64,000 nucleotides of DNA from contig OZ251248.1 in the NCBI GenBank assembly GCA_965240325.2, positions 620,001 to 684,000 of the forward strand. Direction: 5' to 3'. The notes under the pieces were generated by a model, which saw nothing but the letters and a program-made list of their open reading frames with translations, was not told the DNA's origin and ran no database searches. This DNA is from Rebecca billardiae RCC1528 (taxonomy: Eukaryota; Haptophyta). The first letter of the stretch is position 1. Each line of letters begins with the position of its first letter. Of this stretch, positions 44,163 through 54,093 are shown piece by piece. Position numbers and translations under genes: made by a program.

Positions 44163-45219
44163 GCGCGCGCTTGCTCAGCGGCTGCGTGCCCGTCGACGCG
44201 CCGCCTGCCGCCGCCGCGCCGCCGCCCGCCGCGCCGCCACCCGCCGCCGCCGCGGTCGCGCACCCGCCGCACCCGCCGCACCCGCCGTTGGCCGCGAGCA
44301 CGCCGCCCGCGCCCGCCTGGCCGGGCCCGCCGCACGAGGGCGCGGCAGGCGGCTGCGCGCCTCCGGCCACGCCCGTCTTGCGCGCGCGCGCGCGCGCGTC
44401 CGCGGCCGCCGACGAGCTCGCGCTGCCTCCTCGCCCTGCTCGGCCGCCGCCGCAGCCGCCGCCGCCGCCGCCGCCCGCGCCGCCGCCGCCGCTGCCGCCG
44501 CCGCCGCTCGCGGTGCCGCCGCCGCCCGCACCGCCGCACGTCGGCGCGCCCGCGCCCGCCGCGGCGCCGGCCGAGGCCGCGCTCGCCGCAGCGCCCGCGC
44601 CGCCGCCCGCCGCCGCGCTCGCCGCCGCACCCGCCGCACCCGCGCCGCCGCCGCCGCCGGCTGGCGCGGCGTGTCGCGCGCGGCAGCTGCACGGCACCGA
44701 GCGCCCGTCCACGACCGGCGCGCCGTTCCCCTCGTGCACGTGCACGAGCCGCGCGCACAGGCCGAGCTGCGAGAGCGCGGTGGGCACGTCGACGAGCTTG
44801 CGCTTGCGGTCGGCCGTCACCTCGTACTCCACGCCGTCGGCCACGTCGACGAAGACGGGCTTGTCCGTGACGCGGCTCTTGTTGAGCCGGCGCACGTGCT
44901 GGAACGGCATCCCGATCTTCTGCAGCGCGCGCGGCCGCGGCGGGCCGGCGGCGTCTGCGTCGCGGATGGCGACGACGATGCGCCAGTACACCTCGGCCAC
45001 CTGCGCGGCGGGCGGGCGCGCCGCACGACATCAGCGCACGCGGCCGCGCGCGCGCCGGGCGACCGCGCGAGTGCTGCAGCGCGCGCGCGCCGCGCCGAGC
45101 GCCACGCGGGCGCGGCGCACCGAGGTGCTGGTGAACGTCAGCGCGGACGGCGTATTCGATGGGTCGTGCGGATAGTGCGTCCAGTCGAGGTGCACGTGGA
45201 TGGTCTCGTCCTCCAGCAT
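41300..45219 (-). CDS. Unrecognised 1,184-aa protein with conserved-looking N-terminus and low-complexity spacer
   Basis: Four exons: 45219-45121, 45000-42667, 42515-42296 and 42201-41300. All junctions keep frame and have clear GTGCGC donors and CAG acceptors. I do not recognise the family. Residues 1-130 look like a folded domain (HVHLDWTHYPHDPS, then VYWRIVVAIRDA, RPRALQKIGMPFQHVRRLNK, FVDVADGVEYEV). Residues about 130-310 are Gly/Ala-rich with CGG repeats. Residues 310-800 are mostly helical (LPKRLFALWDLLTASKAAAL, ESMLERLDGGLNALVVAL, ACRQIATHAHALTRLSDMMG), with Pro-rich loops. A short coiled coil follows (SELVQEINRLSSALCQQR). The last 300 residues contain STLFDLNPHMSQLLRLQQA and then a long acidic, disordered tail. 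No transmembrane helix or signal peptide. A nuclear or scaffold role is a guess. The next gene upstream on the same strand is the RING1-type protein. Confidence 0.78.
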
Positions 45220-45505
45220 GGCGCCACCGCCTCGAGTGCGCCTCGTCGGCGGCGAGAAGTCACGATGGCGCCCGCGCGAACTCGGCCGCGTGTGCGCTTT
45301 TCAAGCACCCGCGCCCGGACTTTCTTTCACCCGGGCCGCGGCTGGGCGGCTGAAATCAGGATGGCCGCTCTCCCCCGCTCCCCGGCGGGGAGTAGTTAGT
45401 CATCTAGTGTTCGCGTTGGCGCGCGACCGAGTGACCCCAACCGGCCTTTCAATGCCCGCGCTACGCGAGCTGAGCGCGATTGCCCGTGCGCGTGACAGCG
45501 CTCGG

Positions 45506-47307
45506 TCACCATCCCAACGCTTGGCGCGCCGCGAGTGTGGCGCCTGCGCCGGCGGCGCCGCAGTGCGCCGCGGAGAGCTGCCCGCGCTGCGCTGCTGCCC
45601 CGCTGGGCATCCCGCCGCCAGCCCCATCGGCGACGCGGAGCGGCGCAGGGCCTGCCAGCGGGCGGCCAGCCATACAGCCGCCCTTTGCGTGCGCCTCGCA
45701 TCCGCGCCACTCGCTCGCCGCGCCGCCCCCGGCCTGCGAGCCGTTGGCCTGCGCGCCCGGCGGCGCGCCGGCGTCGCACTGCTCGGCGCCGTGCGGCGCG
45801 GGCACGCTCGCCAAGCCGGCGCACGCGCAGCCGGGCCGCGCGAGCGTGCGCGCGTGCGCGCGCGAGAGCCAGAACTCCTCCTCGCCGCCATCGGCGCGCG
45901 CGCACTCGACTGCGCCCGCCGCCTGCAGCACGCGCAGCACGAGCAGCAGCTGTGCCGCAGAGGACGCGCCCAGCGCGGCACGCGCGCCGCGAGCGCACAC
46001 GGCCTGGTGCAGCGCGCGCTGCGCCGCCGCCGCGCGCGCGGCAACGCCACAGTCGTGGAGGGCGGGGGGGCGGGGGGGGGCGACGTGCGGGCGCACACCG
46101 CTCAGCGCGCATGCTCGGCAGGGGCGCGCGCAGGAGAGAGAGAGAGGCAGACAGAGCGAGTCGGGCGAGGGCGCGAGGGCGCGCGCGCACCAGCGTGGCC
46201 GCGCGCTCGGGTGTGAGCACGCGCAGCAGTGCGCTGGCGGCGCTCTCGAGCACGCCCGCGCCCAGCGCGCTGCTGATGGCGCCCACCGCGGCCTGCGCGA
46301 GCGCGCGCGCGCGCGCGCCCCCCTCGCCGCCGTCGTCTGCGTGGGGCCGAGTGCGTGCTAAGATGGCGGCGCGGATCGACTTTGAGCGCTTCGAGCGCGA
46401 GTTGAAGGGCGTGTGCCGCCGCTTCTGCTTGGGCGGGCCGCACCCCACCGCAAGTGCACCGGAATCTGCTGCTGCCGCCGCCGCTGCCTCCGGGGCGCCC
46501 TCCTCCTCCTCCTCCTCCTCCTCCCCCTCCTCCTCCTCGTCGTCGTCCTCCTCCTCCTCCTCCTCCTCCTCCGCGCCCGCGCCCGCGCCCGCGTCTGGAG
46601 CGGCCTCCCCGCCGGTGTGCGCGCCCGCCTCCTCCCCCACGCGCACCACCGCGCCCGCGCGCAGCGTGAGGCGCTGGCTGAGCGCGGGCGCGCCGAGCTC
46701 GGGCGCATGGAGCGCAAGTGCGTACACGCCGTCCGGCACGCGCCTCAGGTCCGAGCTCGAGAAGCGCACGTCTCCGCACACCTTGTTGCGCGTGAGCAGC
46801 TTGTAGCGCACGCGCGCTGACGGGTCCGCAGCGAGCAGCGCGGGCGCGAGCGAGATCCATGCGTTGCAGTCGCTTGGGTTGCCGGGCGGGAAGCACCACG
46901 AGACCAGCAGCGCGCCGTCCGCGCCCAGCTCGGCGAGCTCGACCGAGGGCACGCCGCTCAGCTGCGAGCCGGCCGAGCGCTGCCGCTCCGGCTTGGGCGC
47001 GGGGCGGAAGTCGTCGGGGGCGAACGCAGCGCACCCGCCGCCGCCCTTGGCACGCGGGCTCTTCGCCTTGGGCGTGCCCTCCGCGCCGCCCGCAGCCGCG
47101 CCCGCGCCCACGCCCACGGCCGGCTTGGCGCGCGGCCGCGCCGCCTTGGGCGTGCGCGCCGCCCCGCCCGCCGCCGCGCCCGTGTCGGGCTCGCGCGCGC
47201 CGTCGGAGCCGCGCGCAGCCGGCTTGCTGCGCGCGGGCGACGCCGCCGGCGCCGAGCGCGCGCCCGCGCCCACGGGCGGCTGGGGCGCGTCCTCGCCGCC
47301 GCCCACC

Positions 47308-47343
<36 letters not shown>

Positions 47344-48619
47344 CCCACTGCAGCCGCGCCGGCCGCCGCCGCGGCCGTGCGCGGGCTGTCCGCCGGCTGC
47401 AGCGAGCGCTGCCGGGCGAGCGCGTGCCGCTCGGCGGCGACGGAGGGCGCGACCGCGCCGCGCGGGATCGGGCGCACGTGCGCGAGCACCGTGAACGAGC
47501 GCGCGTCCAGCGCGCCCTGCTCGCCCCCGTCCGCGAGGCTGACGCTGTCCTCGTCGAGGGCGAGCAGCGTGCTGCTGCCGCCGCCCGCGCACGCGCCGCC
47601 GCCGCCCGCGCCGCCGTCCGCGCGCGCGCCGGGCGCCGCGCGCCTCGCGCCGCCGTCGAGCGCATCGCCGGCGGCGGCGGCGACACTGCCCGCCGCGGCC
47701 GGCGCGCTCGCGGCCGGCGCGCCCTCCGGCGCGGCCCCGCCGCCCTTCCGCCGCCGCGGCGCCTGCCCGCACATCTCACAGCGCCGCGCACCCCTGTGGT
47801 TTGCAAAGGTGCACGCGCCGCACTCCCAGCCCTCGTCCACGCGCCGCGCGTGCGCCGGCGCCGTGAGCGCGCCGATCTGTACCTCGCCGTGCTCCGTCCA
47901 GAAGTAGCCATCGTCCTGCGCGAGGCGCGCGCGCCCGCGAGCCCATCCGCGCACGCCGCGCTGAGCCGAGCGCCGCACGCACTCGCACTGGTCGGAGGCG
48001 CACGCTGGCGGCGCGCGCGGCGGCGGTGCGCACCTCGTCCGCGCAATCCGCGTCCGGAAACAGGCGCTGCAGGAGCGCGCCGAATGCCTCGTCTCTGCGA
48101 AGCGAGCGTCGCGTTGCGATCGGCTGCCGGCACGACGGGCACTCCTTGTTCCTACGCTCGGCGGTGTGCGCGCACGGTGGTGGCAGCGGCGGCGGGAGGG
48201 AGAGGGGGCGTCGCATCACGTCAGGCCGTGGAGCGCGCGCGAGCGTGGTGCGATTTGAGGGTCGGGTGCGCGCGGGATTGGACGTACCCGTAGCGTAGGC
48301 TCTTCTCGATGCAGTCGGCGCAGAAGCGATGCAGGCACTCCGTCGCCGTGACCTCGCGCATGGGCTCCAGGCACACTGGGCACGCAAAGTCTTTGCTCAG
48401 CGCGTCCACGGAGACGACGGTGCACCGGGCGTCGCGGGCGAGCTCGTGCTTCTGCGGGCCACCGCTCTCGTCGTCACTCATGCTGCTGCTGCACCCACTG
48501 CTGCCGTCGTCACTCGCGCCACTGCCACCGCCGCAGACAGGGGCGTCACCCTGCGCAACGTCCCCCTGCGCGACCTGCGCGATGACGACGTCATCGCGCG
48601 GGTCGTCGGCGGCCATCAT
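45506..48619 (-). CDS. Polycomb RING1-type E3 ubiquitin ligase with RanBP2 zinc finger
   Basis: Four exons, 48619-48288, 48151-48034, 47915-46191 and 46018-45506, give 895 aa. The RING finger is split by intron 1 and is a perfect C3HC4: CPVCLEPM, ECLHRFCADC, then GNKECPSC. The flanks (RRSLRRDEAFGALLQRLFPD) match animal and plant RING1/RNF2, whose complex monoubiquitinates histone H2A. Exon 3 starts with DDGYFWTEHGE and a RanBP2-type zinc finger, WECGACTFANHRGARRCEMC, a class that often binds ubiquitin or RNA. Then come basic Lys/Pro/Ala linkers with TPKA repeats (about 330-400), a beta-rich domain at roughly 420-540 (DCNAWISLAP, then YKLLTRNKVCGD and PDGVYALALHA) and a polyglutamate run. The usual C-terminal RAWUL domain was not recognised. 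Exon 4 has Cys-rich low-complexity sequence. The last junction (46191/46018) is the least certain. The start is the ATG pair at 48619/48616. Confidence 0.85.
46497..46606 (-). repeat. Purine-rich tract coding a polyglutamate run
   Basis: On the coding strand this is a run of GAG/GAC codons interrupted by a few others, giving about 30 acidic residues followed by Ala/Gly codons in the RING1-type protein. It is strand-asymmetric (purine on one strand) and likely slippage-prone. Confidence 0.9.
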
Positions 48620-49311
48620 TCTCCCTGTCGAGCGAGTTCCGACGGATGACGCGGGGGAAATTTGCGCAGAATCAGCACGAACCGCTTTCGATTTCGTCGC
48701 CGTTGCGGCACCCATCACGAGCGAGGTGCCGCGCAAACGATTTTACGATGCCGTCGTCACACGGGTGCGCGCATGATTCACATTCGAGGGGTCACTGAGC
48801 TCCACGGTCAGTCCACGGAAGCGCGCCGGCGGCTTCTGCTGATTGACGATGACTGGCAACGTCCGGCCCCCGCGGCGGGAGGTCGGAGTGTAATCGCATA
48901 AGTATACCATAGCATCACATCATCGCGCGGCTGACGAGCCATGGACGTACGTCGTAGTACGGACTGTAGAGGTGCGCTGCCATCGACCGCCATACAGTTT
49001 ATATTTGCTGTTTTAACGTGATGCGTAAGGCTCATCACGGTGGCAGGTTGCCGCGCCATCCTTCATCGCACGCTCTCCGAAGAGAGACCTGGAACTCTCA
49101 ACTGCCGGGTTTGCGAACCGCCATTGACAGTCCTCAGCAGACGCAAGAGCACGCCAGTACTACAGTAGCTAGGCCGGATTCGCTGACACTTGTGACTTGA
49201 CAGTGACACTGACAGCCAGTGACAGCCTCGGTACTCACCGTGCTGCGCCGCGAATCCCTGCCCGCCGCTTTGACTTGTGGCGGAATAACCCGGCGCCCGG
49301 CACGCCTCTGT
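48620..49311. other. Intergenic: RING1-type promoter side and kinesin 3' flank
   Basis: 692 bp. 48620-48780 is probably the RING-gene leader and promoter. 48890-49030 is AT-richer. A short GACAGTGACACTGACAG stretch lies near 49198-49214. No gene was seen. Confidence 0.5.
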
Positions 49312-50676
49312 TCACAGCGCCGCGAGTCGGTGAATCCACGCCACGCGCTCCTCGGCCGCGTGCGCAGCCGCCTGCCTCGCGCGCCAGTACTTGGCTGCCG
49401 GCGCGTTCGGCGGCGGCGGGCCACCCGCGATGGCCGCGGCGGTCTCCCGCGCGCGCGCCTCTGCCTGGCGCAGCTCGGCTCCGAGGTCTCGCGCCTTGCG
49501 CCTGCGGACGGGCGCGCTCAGGCTGGCGAGGTCGGAGCCGTACTGCAGCGAGAACCACGTCTCCCACCCGTTCTGCGGCGCCTGCGAGAGCGTGACGATC
49601 ATCGCCAGTTCGCACGAGCCGTCGAGGCACGCGCCGAGCAGCTTGATGAAGGGCGTGGTACTCTGGCGCGGCGGCGCGTACGGCTCTCCGGCCCTGTGCT
49701 TCGCGGTGGCGGTGAGCACCTCGCGCCCGATCAGAAAGAGCTCGTAGTTGATCATGAGGGTCTGGTCGGACAGGCTGTGCGCGGGGACCGTGCCCGTCCG
49801 CTCCGCATTCCACAGCATCATCTCCACGCCGCCCGGCGTCGCGTCCTCCCTCACCTTGCCCGGACGCTCGGCGCCGGCGAGGTCGATGAGCGTGAAGCTC
49901 GTCTCGCACAGCTGGCCGGCGCGCACGCGCGCGAGCGAGAGCTGCAGCGCGCAGTGCGAGCGGCTCGAGCCAGCGTGCTCGGCGCGAGCCGCGTTCATGC
50001 TGGTGCTCCGCGTCGTGCGCGCCGCGCTCAGCGCCTCGATCGCGGGGAACACGTCGGCCACCTCCCGTATGGGCGTGCGCGTGTGGCCGATGAAGCGCAG
50101 CTGCTCGTCCATCGCGACGGGCGCCTTGCCGCCCGCCGACAGCAGGTCGGTGCAGCCCATGAAGTAAAACTCGAGCGCGGAGACGGTGAGCACGAACGCG
50201 TCGCCCTCCTCACGCATGCGCGCGAGCACAGCGTCGCACACGCGCGGGAACACGCCCCAGCCCGCCTCGTGCTGCGCCCTGAGCGCGCTCTCAAACCCAA
50301 AGATGGTGGTCGTCTTCCCCGTGCCCGTCTGCCCGTACGCGAGGAGCATGACGTCGCGGCCCTGCCACTCGGCGAAGCGCTCGACGAGGGGTCCCACCGC
50401 GCTCCCGTACACGTCCGCCTGCGTGCACTCCGGCCCGAAGACGCGGGTCGGGAAGGCGTACTTGGCGGAGCCCTTGCTGAACATGTACGCGGTCGAGAGC
50501 GTCACGGACGCGTCGTCCCACGCCTCGAGGCCCTTGGCGACCGGCTCGCCATCCTGGTCGTGGCCGCCACCGTCGCGCACCTCGGGGCGGATGCGCACGT
50601 ACACCTTGGAGGAGGAGAGGGCGGCGGCGCTCCCCCGCAGCGAGCTTGAGCGGGAGCGCGCCCGGGGTGGTGCCAT
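49312..50676 (-). CDS. Compact kinesin, motor domain with short C-terminal tail
   Basis: Single exon, 454 aa. ATG 50676 opens a basic Ser/Arg-rich leader, then KVYVRIRPEVRD (the kinesin first strand). Motor motifs: P-loop AYGQTGTGKTTT (about 113-124), switch I core SSRSH (237-241), switch II DLAGAERPGK, and later TTPFIKLLGACLDGS, the usual microtubule-side helix. Kinesins usually have NxxSSRSH and DLAGSE; here the switch II Ser is Ala, a mild change. After the motor (about 390) there is only a 60-residue Arg/Ala/Glu helix and no long coiled coil or cargo domain, so the protein may be monomeric or act with partners. I cannot assign a subfamily. It would move on microtubules using ATP in cytoplasm, spindle or flagellum. 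Confidence 0.9.
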   Translation of the reverse strand: MAPPRARSRSSSLRGSAAALSSSKVYVRIRPEVRDGGGHDQDGEPVAKGLEAWDDASVTLSTAYMFSKGSAKYAFPTRVFGPECTQADVYGSAVGPLVERFAEWQGRDVMLLAYGQTGTGKTTTIFGFESALRAQHEAGWGVFPRVCDAVLARMREEGDAFVLTVSALEFYFMGCTDLLSAGGKAPVAMDEQLRFIGHTRTPIREVADVFPAIEALSAARTTRSTSMNAARAEHAGSSRSHCALQLSLARVRAGQLCETSFTLIDLAGAERPGKVREDATPGGVEMMLWNAERTGTVPAHSLSDQTLMINYELFLIGREVLTATAKHRAGEPYAPPRQSTTPFIKLLGACLDGSCELAMIVTLSQAPQNGWETWFSLQYGSDLASLSAPVRRRKARDLGAELRQAEARARETAAAIAGGPPPPNAPAAKYWRARQAAAHAAEERVAWIHRLAAL

Positions 50677-51588
50677 GACTGATGGCCCCGTCCCCTCGGC
50701 GCGACGGGACGTTCACACTACAGCGAACGTCCCGCGCCGTGGACGGGCGTTCGTCGTCGGGACGACCGGATCGAAAGACGAAGTAGTGCTGCACTGCAAG
50801 CAGACGCTGGCGATGCACACCCGCCGTCACACCGCCGCCGGCCCGGGCGGTGCGGAGACGCGATCATCGAGTGATATGTACCGTGCACTAGCTGACACAG
50901 TATGAGTAGCTAAGCAGCTAGATAGCGTGCATGACGCATTGTAAGCAGTATATATTCGGACGCTTGATGTAACTATTGTAAGTTGTATCCCGGCCCCGGG
51001 GCAGGTCCCACTGACCGGTAGTCTGAATTCAGCGGTCGATCTGATCGTCGTCGCTTCATCGTCGGCCGTTCCGTAATGGCGCGTAATGCTGCTCACGCCG
51101 CCGGCGATGAGTCGCTGGTAACACATACTACTGCCTGAGTACTCGATGACGCCGCGCGCGTGCGCGTGGCTCGGGAGCCCGGCCGTCGGGCTCGCGCAGG
51201 CGGGTCGATGATCATGAATGATCGCCGGCTGGCCGCCCAAGTCGGCTGCCTGCGTCTTGCGCCGCTCGCCGTGGCAAGCGGCGCTGCCGAACCGTCGCGC
51301 CAGACAGCCAGTGCTCATGCTGTGCCTGGCCCGGCGCGGGTCCACGACGTGTCACTCGCCTGCTCGCGCAGAGCAGCATATCCCTCCCTGAGCATGCGAC
51401 GATTTCGGAAAAGCCACGACGACTGCCTCGAGGAGCGCGCAGCCAGCGCGCCCTGCCGCGCACGTGCGCGCAACCGCGCCCGTCGCCTGCCAGCATCTCG
51501 CGTGCGGCGAGCCTGCCGCGAATCGTCGCAGCGTGGCCGGGCAGTGCGGCCCTGGTGCCGCCTGCCTGTGCGGCGGCGGGCACGGCCC
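50677..51588. other. Intergenic: kinesin promoter side to PH-protein 3' flank
   Basis: 912 bp. 50690-51120 has mixed composition with short AT pockets (50875-50990), as expected for a promoter. 51400-51588 is GC-rich, probably the 3' flank of the PH gene. No further gene was recognised. Confidence 0.5.
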
Positions 51589-52370
51589 TCACGTGTAGGT
51601 CGCGCGCGGCGGCGCGGGCGCCGCTGTGGGCACGCCGTTGGGCGCCTGCCCGTTGGCGCCCGCAGGCATGCCACCGGCCTGCATCTTGCGCCGGTGCTCC
51701 TCGAGTTCCCTTCGCTGCTGCTCCTGGTACTCGATCTCCTCGGAGTAGCTGCGCACTCGCCTGCTCTCCGTGGTGGCGCGGCCTGCGCGCGCGCGCGTCG
51801 GCCGTGGCGCCGCGGTGGCGGAGGCGGTCAGCCGACGCTCGTGCGCGCGTGCGCGCCGTCGGCGCACGACGCGTGTGCGCGCACCGATTGCGGCCACCCA
51901 TTCGTTGCGCTCCTTGTCGTTCCCGCACGTGAAGTAGAAGTTGCGGTCCGGCACCTGGACTGCGAGGTCGGCCACGCGGCCACGCGGCGAGCGAGCGCGC
52001 GTGAGCACGTCGGCCGGCGGTGGGCGGAACCGCGGCCGCGTGCGCGGAGCTTACCGGTGAACGAGTAAGGCTTGTTGGTGATGTCGTCGGCGGACTTGAC
52101 GGTGCCGCAGGCTTTGAGCTCGACCACCTGCGCCGCGAGCGGGCGCACGCACGCCCAATCCCGCCAGTGAGCGGCGGCGGCGCGCCCGCCGCTGCCCGCG
52201 CTCGCGACGCGCACCTCTGTGGGGTCCGTGTACGACCGATCCTTTTTGAAGGTGTACAGGTGCGTGCGCGTGAGGACAAGCCACCGCTTGCGGTACTGGC
52301 GGATGATCGCGCTCTCCTTGAGGACGAAGCCCTCTTTCCTGATCTCGCCCAGGTCGAGGGCGGCTGCCAT
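51589..52370 (-). CDS. Small PH-domain protein
   Basis: Four exons, 52370-52215, 52127-52055, 51959-51868 and 51765-51589, give 165 aa. A single pleckstrin-homology domain fills residues 8-105: RKEGFVLKESAIIRQYRKRW (first strands, basic loop), WLVLTRTHLYTFKKD, SFTVQVPDRNFYF built across two exons, and the closing helix with its invariant Trp, ERNEWVAAI. The C-terminus is a Gln/Glu/Arg helix (YSEEIEYQEQQRRELEEH) then Gly/Pro/Ala-rich. PH domains of this size commonly bind phosphoinositides, and the basic loop fits. The third intron is the weakest: I placed its donor at 51867 and acceptor at 51766 to keep phase, leaving GARTRV at the junction. A slightly different boundary is possible. It resembles single-PH-domain adaptors of plants and protists. 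Confidence 0.83.
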
Positions 52371-53128
52371 GGTGGTGCCGCCCTGCTCGGGGCTCCCGTC
52401 GGTCCGAGTTGAGCTGCGGGGAGATACTTGCAGCTGGGACACTCGGCCAGCCTGGCGTCGTCGCTCACTGCCCCTCCGCGCCAATCGCAGCCTCGCGGGC
52501 GGGCCGCCTTATTATTGATGGCACTTTTTGAGGCACGAGTCATAGGATCTTGGCGCGATCTCACCAAGCCAATCAATATTTTGGGCGGGTGACCCACCAG
52601 AAAGGCACAGCTGACACTGACACTATCAAGGCTCAGCATGAGCAGTGCCGTTCGCTGCCGTGAGCCGTCTGACTCTGAGTCTCGGGCCGCCGAACTCCCA
52701 GAGGAGGGGCAGCCACCAGCGCCGCGGTGACCCGGCAGCCACGCCGGCCGCCGAGCCGCGGGTGCAGCCAGCGAGCGCGGCCACCCGAGACGCGGCATCG
52801 CTTGCCGAGCTGCTGACTCAGTGACTGACTCGGCCAGCCGGCGGCGGATCCGCGCCCGCGCCCGGCCCCGCAGCAGGCCAAATCCGGGCCCGTGGCTCAG
52901 CTTGACGACCGGAAAACCTCCAGGCAGCCGGACCCTGGCTGCCAGCCCGCCCTCGTGAGGCTATCTGCCAGCAGGCCCGGGACAAAAACCGAGGCCGAGG
53001 GTCGCTGCCGCTGACGCGTCCGCCCCATCAGCCGCCAGCGCACCCGAGCCGCAGCGATCCAGCCAACGCCGGCTCCCCCGCGCCAGCCTGCGCCCCGAGC
53101 TCCCGGCTGCTGGCTGTGCTGCCGCCGC
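52371..53128. other. Intergenic between PH protein start and coiled-coil gene stop
   Basis: 758 bp. The left third is the probable PH-gene promoter (AT-richer at 52505-52640). The rest is GC-rich 3' flank of the coiled-coil gene. No gene was seen. Confidence 0.5.
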
Positions 53129-53173
<45 letters not shown>

Positions 53174-54057
53174 GCCCCCCCCAAACGAGGGCATCTGCAT
53201 CGCCATCTTGGGGCCCTTCCCCTTGGCAAACATCGCCGACACCGCCGCGGCGCCGCGCGCCGACGCGCCCGCCGCGCGCTGCGCCGCCCCCGCCTCCGCG
53301 TGCTGCGGCTGCCCCTCGTGCTGCTGCCCGCCCACCAGGCTCGTCGCGCTCAGGTCCCGCAGCTCGGCCAGCTCCGCGCGCAGCGCCGCCTCGTGCGCCT
53401 CGCGCTGCAGCAGCGCGTCCCGCAGCGCCACCACCTCCTCCGCGGACGCGGCGCGCTCGGCGCGCAGCAAGGCCAGCTCCTCTGCGAGGCGCGCGGCCTC
53501 GCCCGCGCCCCCCGCCTCTTGCGCTGCGCGCGCGGCGCGGCGCGGTCGGGCGCGCCGTGCGGCGCACGCGCTGAGCGAGGGTGCCGGCCGCGCGCAGGGC
53601 GCGCCACGCCGCGCGCGCGCGCACCCGCCCTGCACTGCGCGCGCAGCTCGTCCACGGCCGCGCGCGCGGCGTCGCGCTCGGCGGTGGCCTGCGGCGCGCG
53701 CACGGGCGCGCGGCGAGATCGCGCGCACGCCGCGCCCCTCAGCGCAACGCCGCGAGGCGGCGCCGCCCGCGCCCGCGCGCGCCGCGCCCGCCCGCACCTG
53801 CGCCAGCGCCGAGCTCGCCTCCGCCAGCTGCTGCGCCAGCGCGCCTCGCTCCTCCGCCCAGCGCGCAGCGTCCGCGCGCGCGGCGCGCAGCTCAGCACTC
53901 GCCGCGCCGTCGGCGGGCGCGCTCGGCGCGGCGTCGGCCGGCGCGGTGGCGGCCGGTGCGCGCGGCCGGCCCAGGCCGGGCAGCCGTGGCAGCCGGCCCA
54001 CGCCGCCCTCGCGCGGCGGCGCGCCACCGTCGGCCGCGGGCGCGCGCTCGGCGGGCA

Positions 54058-54093
<36 letters not shown>

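Noticed and set aside
41300-45219. LIN9/ALY or Mediator-type identity for the unknown protein
   Set aside because: Short stretches such as LPKRLFALWDLL prompted the idea, but no diagnostic block (for example DIRP) could be found.
45506-46096. Continuous last exon of the RING1-type gene from 46096
   Set aside because: No AG in the right phase exists there. The acceptor at 46019-46021 keeps frame, so the exon was started at 46018.
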